From assembly GCF_030052815.1 (NCBI RefSeq), contig NC_079498.1:80462992-80526991 (forward strand): a stretch of 64,000 bases of DNA, in the 5' to 3' direction. Shown here in pieces: positions 21,315 through 33,584 of the stretch. The notes beneath the pieces were generated by a model. The model made no database searches, was not told where the DNA came from, and worked only from the letters and a program-made list of their open reading frames with translations. Origin of the DNA: Hevea brasiliensis (lineage: Eukaryota; Streptophyta; Magnoliopsida; Malpighiales; Euphorbiaceae). Every line of letters begins with the position of its first letter. Within the stretch, counting starts at the first letter, position 1. A program made the position numbers and the translations under genes.

Positions 21315-23303
21315 TGAAAGAGCGGAAGCATGGTAATTGGTGCATTGAATTTCAAAATTTTTCTTATAGGGTTTCACGCATCATGCCACATCTCTCATGT
21401 GCCTAATTAATTTCAATGCTCAATTGCATATTAAAGCACTTTTAATATATATTAGGATCTTCATTTTCCATTTAAGATTGTGAATTAACAAATTAATTCA
21501 ATTAAACCCTAATTTGAAAGAGGAATTTGGGAACTAACCTTTTTGATGCACTATGGATGCAATTGACATCTTTAGGAAGCTCCTAGGACCCCAAGTGTTG
21601 TCCCTCTAGCTTGTCCACACCAAGATCACCAATGGCACCCCCCAATTTTGCTTCTCAAGCCTTGCTAACCAATTATAATTTGTGGTTTTGCTTTTAGAGA
21701 GGTTATATGTGTGTATAAGACACTAAAAATAATTCCTAGCAATTTTAATTCAAAGGGAATGAATGATTCTCTTTGAATTGATGAAGAAAATAAGAAGAGG
21801 GAGAGGGAATTGTGGCTGCTGCCACCCTTAGAATAGTGAGAGTTATATTTTTAATTCTTCTTTCTTTTCCTTTTATAATTAGGTCAAATAATCACTTAAA
21901 CCCTTTGCCACATGTCACCACCACATTGCATCTTATTTTTAATTGACTTAATCTCATTAAGCCAAGTGTCAAAGCTAGACGTAATCTTGACTTTGATCAT
22001 CTTGCATGATAGGAAGACAAATGGCAAGTTTATATGGTGCCATGTGTCACCATCTTATGGTGCCACATGTCACCAAGTGAAATGACCAAATTACCCTTAT
22101 GTTATAATTTTGAGTTCTCAACCCAAAATCATTATTTCTCCTCTTCTAATCAATTTATATCAAATATAAATTAACTAATTAATCTCTATTAATTAATTTC
22201 TCATAATTAAATTCATATTTAAGCACTTTAAATATAAATTTAACTTATACTATACATCCAATAACCTAGATTTGATTTCAAGCCATGCTAGGGACTTTGC
22301 AATCTCATTGCAAACCAAACCTATTTAATTAATCAATTAAACTCTTTAATTAATCAATTAAATCACATTTTACTTGGTGATTAACTTGTGTATGTGTGTG
22401 ACTCACTAGGCTCATCACTAATTGGCAATGAGATATGATATTAACTCTTAATATCATCATAACTCTTTCTTACCATAAATGATTTCTCTAAATCATTTTA
22501 GGCATCTCATAGACCATGGTTGACACCTAGCATAGCGTGCCATGGCCAACCAATCAGTAACAAGGAGTACCTTAAATGAACCTTTAATCATATGTTACCA
22601 TGCACTAGAATCTCTCCGTTACAAAATCCCAATTCGAGCTGGAGTCATGGTTAATGTCAAACCCCATTTGCTATGAACATTATGTTCTCTTTTAATTTCA
22701 GTTCTTAATTAATTAAATTTTCTTATCAAAAACACTTTTCTAACTAAATCTGTGTGTCCTGGCCAGGAACTTGAAACGTTAAGAACAATTAAATGAAAAT
22801 AGGATTTTATCCCTATTTACTTAGGGTAACGGATTCCATCTTGATCAACACCTATCTCCATATATAACTAGTAGGAGCCAACACATGCCCATATACCCAT
22901 ACACAGTATAAGTATGAAAGCAGTATCATGCACAAACCACCTATATACAAGATAACTATGTTATCTCAGGTCTAAAGATTATATGCACTAATATGATATA
23001 TGACAATGCATTGACAAGAGTAAACTCCATGTGCTTGTCATAAGCGTAACTGGTTCGGCCTACTTATCATGTATAAGTGCTTATCATGTTTGTTATGTGG
23101 CATGAGACTCACCACTCCATCTTATTTATATCTCTTATAAATACCTTGGGAACAAACATGATTACAATCTTTCTGAATAAGTCATGTCCTGTGTGAAGTA
23201 TCCTCGATTGTGAACCAATTTATGATACTTTGTGCTAGAAATACTGTCACTCATATTCTTAACAACCTAAGAATAGAATTTCTAACAAAATATCAATGGA
23301 CCT
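21315..23303 (-). repeat. Copia-1 5' LTR, 3' part
   Basis: The LTR end reads GCTTCCGCTCTTTCA on the minus strand, next to the primer site. It is interrupted at 23303 by element C and continues at 26530-26641. The two parts total about 2.1 kb, in line with 2088 bp for Copia-2. Confidence 0.9.
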
Positions 23304-26300
23304 TGTGACACCCCTTGCCCGTCTACAGTATAGCCGAGTAAGAAATGTCACACAGTGTACCGAAACACTATATTTTATCTCAATTATTTTTATCCTTCCT
23401 TAATTTATTTCTTCATAGTTATGAAGTGCAATTAGTGAAATTTAACTCATTTAAGTCATTTATAAAAATTATAAATTCATTTGAGGTTCCGAAAATTTTA
23501 TAGGAAATCCGACAGAGTACCGGCTAAAAATGGAGAAAACAGTTCTTCGGAACCTGTGAAAAACACTTCCAATAATCATTTTCAATCATTCTCAAACTCC
23601 AATAACCATCAACATGGTCTCATCAATTCTCAACATTAGTAATCATCTCAAATTCTCAACATGAATCCATAATTTTATTCAAATTCAAAATCAACTAAAA
23701 TTTCATGAAGATATTCTCAAATTATATTAATTAACAAAATTTTACAAAATATGTACATCAACATATGATTACATAAATTTACTATTTACATGAGTTCATA
23801 ATCTACAAATCACAAACTACTACCTATTACAAAATGCAAAAACATAATTTCAAAAGGAACCTCAAGGTCCTACCACTGATGCACTGTAGATGAGAGGTGA
23901 CTCTGACTCTAGGCAGATCTGTGACCTCACCCAGTCTATGGTCTGCTAGGCTCTCTGTCTATCTCTCCAGAACCTACGTGTGGCAAAAAGCAACGCGCTA
24001 AGCAATAATGCTTAGTGGTGCCAATAATAAAATAAAAAGAACTAAAAGGAAATATATATGCAGTGAGTGTATTGATGTCTAATGCAGACAAATTTTTGGT
24101 AATTATTTGTAGTCTTATTTATTTGATACTTGTCATATTCATTATTTCATTGAATTTATCAACTTTCATTTTTGGTTGCCCAAGTAACCTATATTGGATG
24201 ACTGGACTGGATAAACAGGTAAACTGGCACTGGGTATCAAGTACCTCGGGCCGTCACACCATCGGTCACATATGTATCTCTCGGTGTGCAACAGAATAGC
24301 TAATAAGCTGTAATAAACATTAGGCACAAGGCCAAGTATCATCATAATATCAGAATGGCTAAAAGCCATAAAATCACAGAATGGCATAATGCTATGTGCA
24401 GTACTGCTAACTGAACCCTATTGGCATGCCAACCTATCCAAACTAATCACATTAGGCCTACTAGGGCATATTACACTTTTAAATTTTACAATTCTTTGAA
24501 ATTGAAGTTTAATTGTTACTATTCATTTTATTAGTCAACTAAAATGTTGACTCTTTCATAGACAATAGGTATATTGGTTCTAATATCCCCAACATACCAC
24601 ATTTTGCATTCTAAAGTTGTTGGTATTGGTTGCCAATACCATTTCAAAGCTTAGTGTTGGTTATTTACAATTTTCAGATTTCTAGCACTAAGTTTACTGT
24701 TCCATTGGTCATTCGTACAGTAGAAATTTGACAAAATTGTCTTCATGAAAGCTGTTCCTTTATGTGTCTTCTTTAATTCTCTTTTTGAATCACTCCATTT
24801 GGAGTTTTCTAACTCAAGATATGCCCTAAACACCATAACTGGCCGGATTGAAATTTTTTCTAAAATTTCTGGACATAACCAATTCTGCAGTTTTTGTACA
24901 CTGATAGCATGTCAGTTTTTGGACATGTTATGATCAAAATTTGGGTTTGTTTTCTTCATGAAAGTTGTAGGGCTATGTCTCATATTTCTAATGGTAAAAT
25001 TTCAGATCAATTGAACTTTTCTACACTGAGTTATGACCATTTAAACAAATATTATTCATTTGATCATTTTCCAGGGACAGCATGTTGGTCACCCGGATTA
25101 GGGTAGTTTTTTGGTCAACTTAGTTTGGTTTTCTAGGCAGGGTTTCTTCACTAAAGTTGTGCCATTATGTGTCTAGTTTCATATCCAATTGTCCTTGCAC
25201 CAATTGAACCTATACAACTCCAGTTATAACTACCCAAACCTACTGGACTCACACCCAGTCCTACAGGTCACCAAGGGCAGCATGCCTAAGCTCAACTCCA
25301 TTATCCTTACTCACTTCAATTCCTCCTCACACACATTCAAATGGTCACTAATTGACCATTACAATGTTAATATACCATTACATGAGCAAACCCTAATGTT
25401 ATTCAAGTGTCCAAGTTTTCAAGTTCCATTCATGCATTACACTTGCATTTCACTTACACTTACATATTCAATCACTCATCTCATGTCAAGGGTAGCTCCT
25501 AAACCACTTTGCTTCAAGTAAATTCATCAACCCTAACCATCCCTAAGCTGCCGAAATTATAAGGATGAACACACATAAATTTTATTTTGTTTTTCTTACA
25601 ATTTCTAGTTATCTCATGGCATTAAGCATGAATTAAGTAAAAGAGGTAGGAGATTGGACACTAACCTCAATTGATAACTCTTCCAAGTTTCCAAAACTTC
25701 CTTTTTCCTTCTTATTTTTGCTGGCTAGAGGTTGTTTAGGATGCTAGATCAATTTTTAGTGAAGCAAGTTAGTGGTTTTAGGGTGTTTTAGTGGGTTATC
25801 ACAAGCTTGCTCAAGCTTCCATGGAGGTTGCGTTAGAGAGAGGGTTTAGATTGGTTTGAGGGAGGAAGAAGCAGATTCCATTTTGATTTTTCTTTGTCTC
25901 AATTATCCTCTTTTATTAGTTAATTAAGTGGCTATTAAATGTGATTGGTGGAATTTTTTTAAATGACATCATAATGATGTCATAATTGGCATTTTATTTC
26001 ATTTTCTTTTCTTTTCTTCTCTACTCATTTTCAATTTATTTTTAATAATATTTATTTACATTTTATATCATAAAAATTATTTAATTAAGTGGACAAGGCG
26101 GCCAAAAATCATTTCTGAAGACGAAATGACCAAAATGCCCTCCGTTTGGCTTAACAGACTAAAATTGTCTGTACCGATTGAAAATTTTTTCTAAGCATTT
26201 TCTTGGCATTCTAATGCCATAGAAACCTCATTGACTCTTCTCTGGAGTCCCAAAAATTATTTTATGAATTTTCTCTAGGGTTTAGGGCTCTTAGTTGCGA

Positions 26301-26524
26301 GGACCACAACTTCCCACTGGGTTACCCACCGCTAGGGCACCGGCTCATTTAACTTGGTTGTATTTTATTTCTAAATTTTTTTCTAAATTTTTCTTATTAA
26401 TATTTGAGTTAATTATGGCTCCTCACTTTAGATTAAATGTTTTTCCAGATGTTCTAACTGTCCGGACTGACACCGATCACTGGAACAGTAGAATGTACGG
26501 ATTTGCTACAGTGAGGGTGTTACA
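23304..26524 (-). mobile_element. Element C: Gypsy-type solo LTR
   Basis: This single LTR of 3221 bp is flanked by exact duplications GACCT (23299-23303 and 26525-26529). On the minus strand it begins TGTAACACCCTCACTGTAGC and ends GGCAAGGGGTGTCACA. It contains no internal coding sequence. It has the TCTACTGTTCCAGTGATCGG block, three module copies (near 24746, 24955, 25146), the palindrome TTGGCATGCCAA (24421-24432) and the conserved stem-loop (23998-24015). It belongs to the same family as LTRs I and E. Confidence 0.92.
23998..24015 (-). other. Conserved LTR stem-loop, element C
   Basis: CTAAGCA/TGCTTAG forms a perfect 7-bp stem with a 4-nt loop. It is bordered by GGCACCA on the sense 5' side and CGCG on the 3' side. 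Confidence 0.7.
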
Positions 26525-26641
26525 GACCTTTTCTATTACACATAAATACATTATGTAAACAGAAAAGTGAAATTTCCTTTTATTAATAAAATATGTACAA
26601 GATACATACAAAATGATATGCTCTAGGGCATACTACTAATA
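26525..26641 (-). repeat. Copia-1 5' LTR, 5' part
   Basis: Minus strand: TATTAGTAGTATGCCCTAG at 26641, where the terminal TG has become TA, followed by the same sequence as the other copia LTR starts. 26525-26529 is the second copy of the GACCT duplication of C. Confidence 0.88.
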
Positions 26642-28815
26642 AATTGTGCATGTTAGACTTTTCCTAAATTTTTGGCAGCCATGAATTAAAGATGGATTGG
26701 ATAAATTTTAATGGAATTAAAGTGTGCAGTGGTGGCCATGACTGAGAATATATGTATTAGAACTTTGATCTTCATGTGTGGTGTAAGATGGAGAAATTAA
26801 GAATTAGAGTTTGAACTAAATTAGGGTTTTTCTCAATTGATGGTGAATTGGTGTTCTAATGGTCAATTAGTGACCATTTGAGGTGAATTGACCTTAATTT
26901 GGAGTGAATTGTGGCATTGAATGGTAAAATGTTCAAGCTGCCCTAGGTGCTAGAAATTCTGAACTTGAGTCCAGTGTGTTTGAGCAGCAATAAGTTGACT
27001 TGTGTAGTTTCAATTGGTGTAAGGCTAATTTGAGGTGAAAGTAGGAACATAATGCCACATTTTTTATGAAGATAACCTACCCATAAAACCAACCTAAAGT
27101 GACCTAAAATTTGCCTAAATCCAAGTAACCAAAAATCTGGACCTGGAAAATGACCAAATGAACAGTGTTTGTTCAAATGGCCATAACTTTGTGTAGAGAG
27201 GTCCAAATGACCTGATTCTTAAACCCATGAAAAGATTAGACATAGTATAACAACTTTCATGGAGAATAGAAACCCAAATTCTAACCCTAACCAATTCAAA
27301 TTGCCAACCAAATTTAGGTTAACAAAACTGCCATAACCAAATTTGCCCAGAAAATCTGGGAATGGACCAATCCGACCAGTTATCGTAAAAACGCCATAAC
27401 TTGAACTACAAAACTCCAAATGGAGTGATTCAAAAAGAAAATTAAATTAGACACATTAAGGAACAACTTTGATGGAGAAAGTTTAGCCAAATTTTCAATG
27501 TAGATTGGTCTAATGGAATAGTAAACATAAGTGACCAAATCTGAAAATTTGAAATAACTTCTAATGAGCCTTAAATTGAAATTGGCAACTAATGCCAGCA
27601 AATATAAAATCCAAAATGTGGTATTATAGTATAATTAGAACTTGCATACCTATTATTATTGAAAAAGTCAACATTTTTGCATGAATAGTAATGTGAATAG
27701 TAACCACAAAAACATTTAATGTAAAGAACTAAACACCTAACTTAGTTAATATGCCGTAATATGCCTAGTGTGATTGGTTTGAATAGGTTGGCATGCCAAT
27801 AGGGTTCCGATTACAGTACTGCCTATGGCTTTATGCCATTTCATGATTTATGGCATTTAGTGCCATTTTGTAATATTATGGCCTTTGGCCATTTTGCTAT
27901 TCTTTGACAAACTTGACTTTATGCCTGATTGCTATTATGGCTTATTAGCCGTTCTCTTGCACACCTGGAGATACTTTGTGACCGATGGTGTGACGGCCCG
28001 AGGTACTTGGTACCTAGTGCCAATTTATGCATTTATCCAGTCCAGTCAACTAGTATAGGTTACTTGGGCAACTAAAATAAGTCTTAAAATTTTCAACTAA
28101 ATAATAAACATAAAAATCACAAAATTTAGGATATCACACATAATTATAAAAAATTTCAGTTTGCATTAATTAATAGTATAATTTTTGCATATTTAATTAT
28201 TTAGTTTATTTTTATATTATATTGGCACCACTAAGCTTTATGCTTAGCGCGTCGCTTTTTGCCTCGCGTAGGTACTGTAGATCAGGACAGAGAGCCCAGT
28301 AGACTATAAACTAGGAGTAGAGATTTTTGATCTGCATCAGCGTCAGATTGTGTCATCTCACAGTGCAGTGCATTTTGGTAGGGCTCCTTGGGCTATGTTA
28401 GTTAATTTTTTTTGGTGTATTGTAATATTCATTTTGTATTGTAAATTATGAACCTATGTAATTATTGTAAATTAATTGAAATTGAGTAGTTTATTTATGA
28501 ATGAGTATCAATTTATTTATTTATGTATGAATGAAAATTGTGAGTTTGCAACATTGAAATGAAGTAATGGAATTAAATGTGATGAAAAATTTACATTTTT
28601 GTAATTATATTATTGAGACTTTTAATAGGTGGGAAAATGTCAAATATTAATAAATTTAGGGGAAACTCTATTAGTTTCTTCGGTTAAGAAGTTGACCCCA
28701 AATTAAATGAATTAAATGTGATTATTAGGAATGTAATAAGACAAGTTAAAGTGCTTCGACACCAAGTGTGACATGTTTTGCTCGACTATACTATAGACGG
28801 GTAAGGGGTGTCACA
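26642..28815 (+). mobile_element. LTR I: 3' two-thirds of a C/E-family LTR
   Basis: This plus-oriented LTR sequence resumes in mid-LTR at the edge of Copia-1 and ends GACGGGTAAGGGGTGTCACA at 28815. It contains three module copies (near 27061, 27255, 27466), the palindrome TTGGCATGCCAA (27788-27799), a cluster of short ATGGC..GCCAT palindromes (27820-27960) and the stem-loop at 28231-28247. No primer site follows 28815, so it is a 3' or solo LTR. Its 5' part must lie left of the window, beyond Copia-1. Confidence 0.85.
28231..28247 (+). other. Conserved LTR stem-loop, LTR I
   Basis: CTAAGC/GCTTAG is a perfect 6-bp stem with a 5-nt loop. It is preceded by GGCACCA and followed by CGCG. Confidence 0.7.
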
Positions 28816-29206
28816 ATCTACTGGTTGAGCACATGATAGATAGGGGCATGATCTTGTCTAAGGGAGATGCTTTAAGAGAGCTGGCTACATCTATAAAGGC
28901 AAAGATTCTAGATGTTCAAACTTTTTAGCTTCTTACCAGAGCCATTAGGTTATCCTTCGTGACTCTATTCTTTCTCATTTGTAGATTCTTGTTACTTGAT
29001 TCCTGGTCTTATGAACCAGTGTTTTGACCCCAATTGTAGTATATTTATTTTAATTTTATGACATGATTGATTTAGATAGCTATTGAATGATAAGCCATGT
29101 ATTGGCCTTTTTTATTTATATATGCTACAGGTGGCCAAGGAGCCAACCTTGATTATAGAGCCTTTCTTTTCTGATTACATTAAATGTCTAGCTGTTTATG
29201 TCAAAT
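28816..29206. other. Unassigned interval beside the Tat/Ogre remnant
   Basis: This lies between the LTR I end and the Tat/Ogre integrase remnant. On the plus strand 28818-28927 reads open for about 36 residues (LLVEHMIDRGMILSKGD.. then TAG), without a recognisable family. The rest is AT-rich with no motif I can name. By position it could be the 3' part of the Tat/Ogre element. Confidence 0.4.
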
Positions 29207-30394
29207 TTAATTACATTGTTTGTACAGGAACCCTATGCTACTGTAAGGTTGGCTTTTAACGAGGTCGTGGGTCAACCCTACACATTTTATTCTATCTATT
29301 TGTCTTTCATTTCCCACATAGTGGGAAAAATATTTCTTTAGGTACCTGCCATTGATTGACTTCTTGCATAGCTCTCCTGCAAGGCTTGCTAACCAATAAG
29401 TGTTACCTCTAAAAACCTGATGCACCTGAAAAGGACCTTCCTAGTTTGGAGACCATTTGCCAAATTGTCTGTCTCTGGCACCAACAGGTAACATAGTCTT
29501 CTAGACTAAGTCTCCTTATTGAAAATTCTGCCTTTTTATCCTTTTATTATAGATCCTTGACACTTTTTTCTTCTGTGTAGCCATGTGGTTGAATGCCTGC
29601 ATCTGAACTTCATCCAAGTATTCCAACTCCATGGCCATAGCCTAAGTTTATTCATTTGGAGTAAGGCCATTTTGTAGAGAGACTCTGAGAAGGGGAACTA
29701 CTACCTCCATTGGGAGTATTGCATCATGCCCATAAGTCAAGGCAAAAGGGCTTGTCTACGTTACATCCCACTTTGAGGTCCTATATGCCCACATGGTCTC
29801 TAACAAGAGCAGGTGCCACTCTTTTAGGTTCTGATCAATCATCTTCTCTAGGATACCAATTAAAACCTTATTAGATGCTTTTGCTTACCCATTAGCCTAG
29901 GCATAGTACGAAGTTAAGGCAAGCAATTTTATGCCATGATCCTCTACAAAGTCTTTTATACCATGATTGGTAAACATTGTTCCCTAGTCAATTTTGATGG
30001 TCTAAGGGATTCTGAACCTATGGATGATGTAGTCTTTGATAAGCTGAATCATGTCACTTTATTTCACTTTCTTTGTAGGTACTGCTTCCACACACTTTAT
30101 GAAATAGTAATAATAAAAATATGGCCCATTGAAGAAGATGGATGAATTTTACCTATGAGGTTAATAGCCCAACCTCTAAATGGCCATGGCTTCAAGATAG
30201 GGTGCATCTCTTTAGCTGGTCTCCTCTTCACTGCACCATATCTTTGGCATTGCTGGCCACCTTTGCATATGTTATACAATCATTAAGGATCTTCGACTAG
30301 TAATACTCGTGTCTCTTGATGAGCCATCTCTTCTTGATACCTACCTGGTGTGCACCATAAATCTCTTTATGCACTTGCTATATCACTCTCATAC
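29207..30394 (-). pseudogene. Tat/Ogre-type Gypsy integrase, decayed
   Basis: Minus-strand reading shows, in order: a zinc-site tail and core start (CKGGQQCQRYGAVKRRPAKE, then MHPILKPWPFRGWAINLIGK), the GHIFI strand, and degraded core segments. It then gives the C-terminal end (LVPETDNLANGLQTRKV, HQVFRGNTYWLASLAGE, KSINGRYLKKYFSHY). The RRPAxEMHPILKPWPFRGW and INGRYLKKY blocks are typical of the Tat/Ogre lineage, as far as I know the family. No chromodomain follows. The frame is broken in many places. It is cut on the right by LTR E at 30395. It is the oldest layer exposed in the window. Confidence 0.85.
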
Positions 30395-31082
30395 TGTAAC
30401 ACCCTCACTTTCGATAGTCCATACATTCTATTGTTCCGGTGACTAATGTTTGTTTGGAGAGCTAGAATGACTGGAAATATATGTAAACTAGAGTGAGGAG
30501 TCATAAATAATTGAAATAATGGTAAGAAAAATTTAGGAAAAATTTTAGAAATAAAATACAATGAAGTTAAATGAGCCGGTGCCCCGATAATGGGTGATCC
30601 TAACGGGAAGTTGTTGTCTTTATAGCTAGTAGCCCTAAACCTGAGGAAAATTTTGTGAAATAATTTTTGGAACTCCAGAGAAGAGTCATTGAGGTTTTGA
30701 TGGCATTAGAATGCCAAAAAAATACTTAGAAAAATTTTTAAATCTGTACAGATAATTTTAGTCTGTTAAGTAAAATGAAGGGCATTTTGGTCATTTTGCA
30801 TTTAGAGACAATTTTTTACCAACTTGTCACTTTAAGTAAGTGAATTATATGACTTAAAAAGTGAAATAATATTGATGAAAAATTAATTGAAAATGAGTAG
30901 AAAAGAAAAGAAAAGAAAATGAATTAAAATAGGACTTTTGACATCACTATGATGTCATTAAAAACTCTCCACCCAATTACAACTTGACAAACTAATTAAA
31001 AGGGATAAAAACTAAATAAAAAGAGACAAAATGAAAAAATAAAATCTACACTCCCATCTTCAACCAGTCGAACCAAAGAGAA

Positions 31083-31102
31083 AGAGAGAGAGAGAGAGAG
31101 AG
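31083..31102 (+). repeat. AG dinucleotide microsatellite
   Basis: Ten uninterrupted AG units lie in a purine-rich stretch of LTR E. Confidence 0.95.
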
Positions 31103-33406
31103 AAACCTCCATTGGAGCACACTTCAAGCTTGTGTTCTACCCCCAAAACTACCTTAAAACCCTAGCTTCCCTTCACAAAAATTTATCCTCACATCTAGAC
31201 CAAGACTTGGACAACAAAAATAAAGAGAAAAAGTGGAGTTTTCAAGCCTTGGAAATTGGCTAAGTCAAGGTTAGTGCTACTTCTTCCATAAATCCTTGAG
31301 TTTACTTTGTGTAGATTATGAATTGAGTGTTAGTTTAGAAGAAAGAAAACAAATTATGCATATATGAAAACCCCCCCAATTTTGACAGCCTAGGGTACTT
31401 TAGGGTTTCAATGATTCAAGTGAATTATAGTTGTGAATTAATGCAATTGAACATGAAATTGATGATTAGAACATTTGATTGCATGTTGTTTGAGTAAATT
31501 GGAATTTTGGAGTTAGGGTTTGGGGCAAACTTAGGGTTTTTCTCATGTGTTGGTGAATGGAAGTCCTAATGGTCAATTAGTAACCATTTATCTATGTTTG
31601 ATGAGGAATTGAAGTGAATTGTGGCTTTGGATTTAAGGTTGGGTATGCTGCCTCATAGGACCTGCAGAGCTAGATGTGAGTCTAGCAGGTTTGGGTAGCT
31701 ATAACTAGAGATGTGTAGGTTCAATTGGTGCAAGGCTAATTGGGCATGAAACTAGACACATAATTCCACAACTTTGAAGAAGAAACTTTTCCCAGAAAAA
31801 AAACTTAAGATACCCTAAAAATTGACCAAATCCGGGTAACCAATTCTGGACCTGGTAAAAGTGACCAAATGAACAGTATTTGTTCATTTGGCCATAACTC
31901 AGTGTAGAAATGTCCAATTGATCTGAATTTTATATCAATGGAAAGCTTAGACAATTTAGATAAACTTTCATGAAGAACACCAACTCAGATTCTAAACTTA
32001 ACCCATCCGAAATGCTAGCCAAAGTCAGGATACCCAATCTTTCAGAACTAGTTTTGCCCAGTATTTCTGGGTAGAGACCAATCCGGCCAGTTATGGTAAT
32101 TTGTCCATAACTTGAGCTACAAAGCTCCAAATAGAGTGATTCAAAAAGGAAATTAAAGAAGACACATAAAGGAACAACTTTGGTGAAGAAAAGTTTACCA
32201 CATTCTCACTGTAGCTTAGACCAATGGAACAGTAAACATAGAACACAAAAACTGAATTTTTGAAAATACTTTTAGGAGGCTTTGAATTGCAATTAGCAAT
32301 TAATGCAAACAAATTTAGAACCCAAAATGTGGTATAATTATGTATCAAACATTTTTATGCATATTATGTATAAAAAAGTCAATAATTTGAGTGAATAGTA
32401 ATGTATAAATAGTAACCCCAAAGACATAAGAAATAATAATAGAAATTAATACCTTGCATAATTAATGGCATATGAGAAAGAAGAAGAATGTTTTGAGTAT
32501 AATGGTTTATGAAAACCATTACTGTAAATTGTGATGAATATGAGTGATATAAAGAATGTATAAACTATGATGAATGCATAATTTATGTAGAATTGTATTT
32601 TAGAAATTTATACTTCTGCTAGTAATAAAAATTAAAACGTTATAAATTACAATTGGAACATATAATGAAATAATGATACTTATGAACCCTTAATGGTACT
32701 AATGTGCCTATGTATTGCCTAGACACGTGTGTCAGATTGGATAGATTGGCATGCCAATAGGGTATTGTTTGAGCAGTACTGCGTAAGGCTTTATGCCCGC
32801 ACTCATGGCTTTTATGCTCGATTACTTGTTACCATGGCTTTTAGCCAAACTGATATGTTATCATGGCTTTTAGCCATACTGACTGCATACATGGTTAACG
32901 TTCCGTATTTCACGTCTCATGGTATGACAGCCCGAGACACCACGATGTCCAGTGCCCATGACCCGTTATCTAGTTTAGTCAGCCTATCCTAGGTTACTTG
33001 GGCAGTAAAATTTATTGAAATAATTTAAGAATATTAGCAATTAAAAATATTAGAAATTAAATAAACGAGTAAGACGATCTAAAATAAATAAGAATAGTTG
33101 TTTTGTAGAAAGTACTGAATGAAATGATAAAAAGATTAGCAATAGAAATATAACTTCAATAAACATTACAAATGCACTTTTTCATAATAATATAAAGCTG
33201 AGAATAATATTCTTGGAATTTTTGGGGATGGTATATTATTACTGTGAATTTGAGAATTAAGCGCTTCTGAAGAGGAATAAATTAGAACAAAAGATAGTTG
33301 ATACTAGAAGTATTATATTAAATTAGATTAAATTCTAGAGTATCCAAATTATGATCCATTCTTTCTTTATTTGTATATATTATTTTCTTGTTATATTATT
33401 GCACCA

Positions 33407-33449
33407 CTAAGCAGAAATGCTTAGCGCGATGGATTTGTTTCCCTCGCGC
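33407..33449 (+). other. Conserved double stem-loop, LTR E
   Basis: Stem 1 is CTAAGCA/TGCTTAG with a GAAA loop (33407-33424), a GNRA-type tetraloop if transcribed. Stem 2 is GCGCGA/TCGCGC (33424-33449). Confidence 0.7.
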
Positions 33450-33584
33450 AGGCACTGAAGACAAAGCCCAGTGGACATTAGACTAGGATTTTGGAGTTCA
33501 AATCTGCAGAGTGTTCAAGATTGTCACCTCCTTAGCAATGCATGTAGATAGGGCCCATATAGGTCATATTATGTATTTTGTACA

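Larger units (their letters stand above)
1434..26641 (-). mobile_element. Copia-1: Ty1/copia retrotransposon, nested and decayed
   Basis: The element reads right to left: 5' LTR (21315-26641, split by C), Met-tRNA primer site (21300-21314), long leader, gag (split by A), protease, integrase, RT (split by D), RNase H, polypurine tract, and 3' LTR (1434-2368, cut by the Tat/Ogre-like LTR). The order PR-IN-RT-RH is diagnostic for copia. Its own terminal target duplication cannot be checked because the 3' LTR runs out of the window. Many frameshifts and stops are present, so it is inactive. Its right flank (26642 on) is the inside of another LTR. I do not assign a copia lineage. Confidence 0.9.
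30395..33584 (+). mobile_element. LTR E: C/E-family LTR, cut by element F
   Basis: It begins TGTAACACCCTCACTTTCG at 30395 after CATAC and runs into the F insertion at 33584, so its last bases lie beyond the window on the far side of F. It has the block CTATTGTTCCGGTGACTAATG, an AG microsatellite, three module copies (near 31770, 31967, 32177), palindrome TTGGCATGCCAA (32746-32757), ATGGCTTTTAGCCAT repeats (32800-32900) and the stem-loops at 33407-33449. Whether it is solo or part of a full element cannot be seen. Confidence 0.85.

Noticed and set aside
24063..24299. Small open frame with an apparent membrane segment in element C
   Set aside because: It lies inside a solo LTR with AT-rich composition, which yields hydrophobic chance frames; it is not kept in I, E or F.
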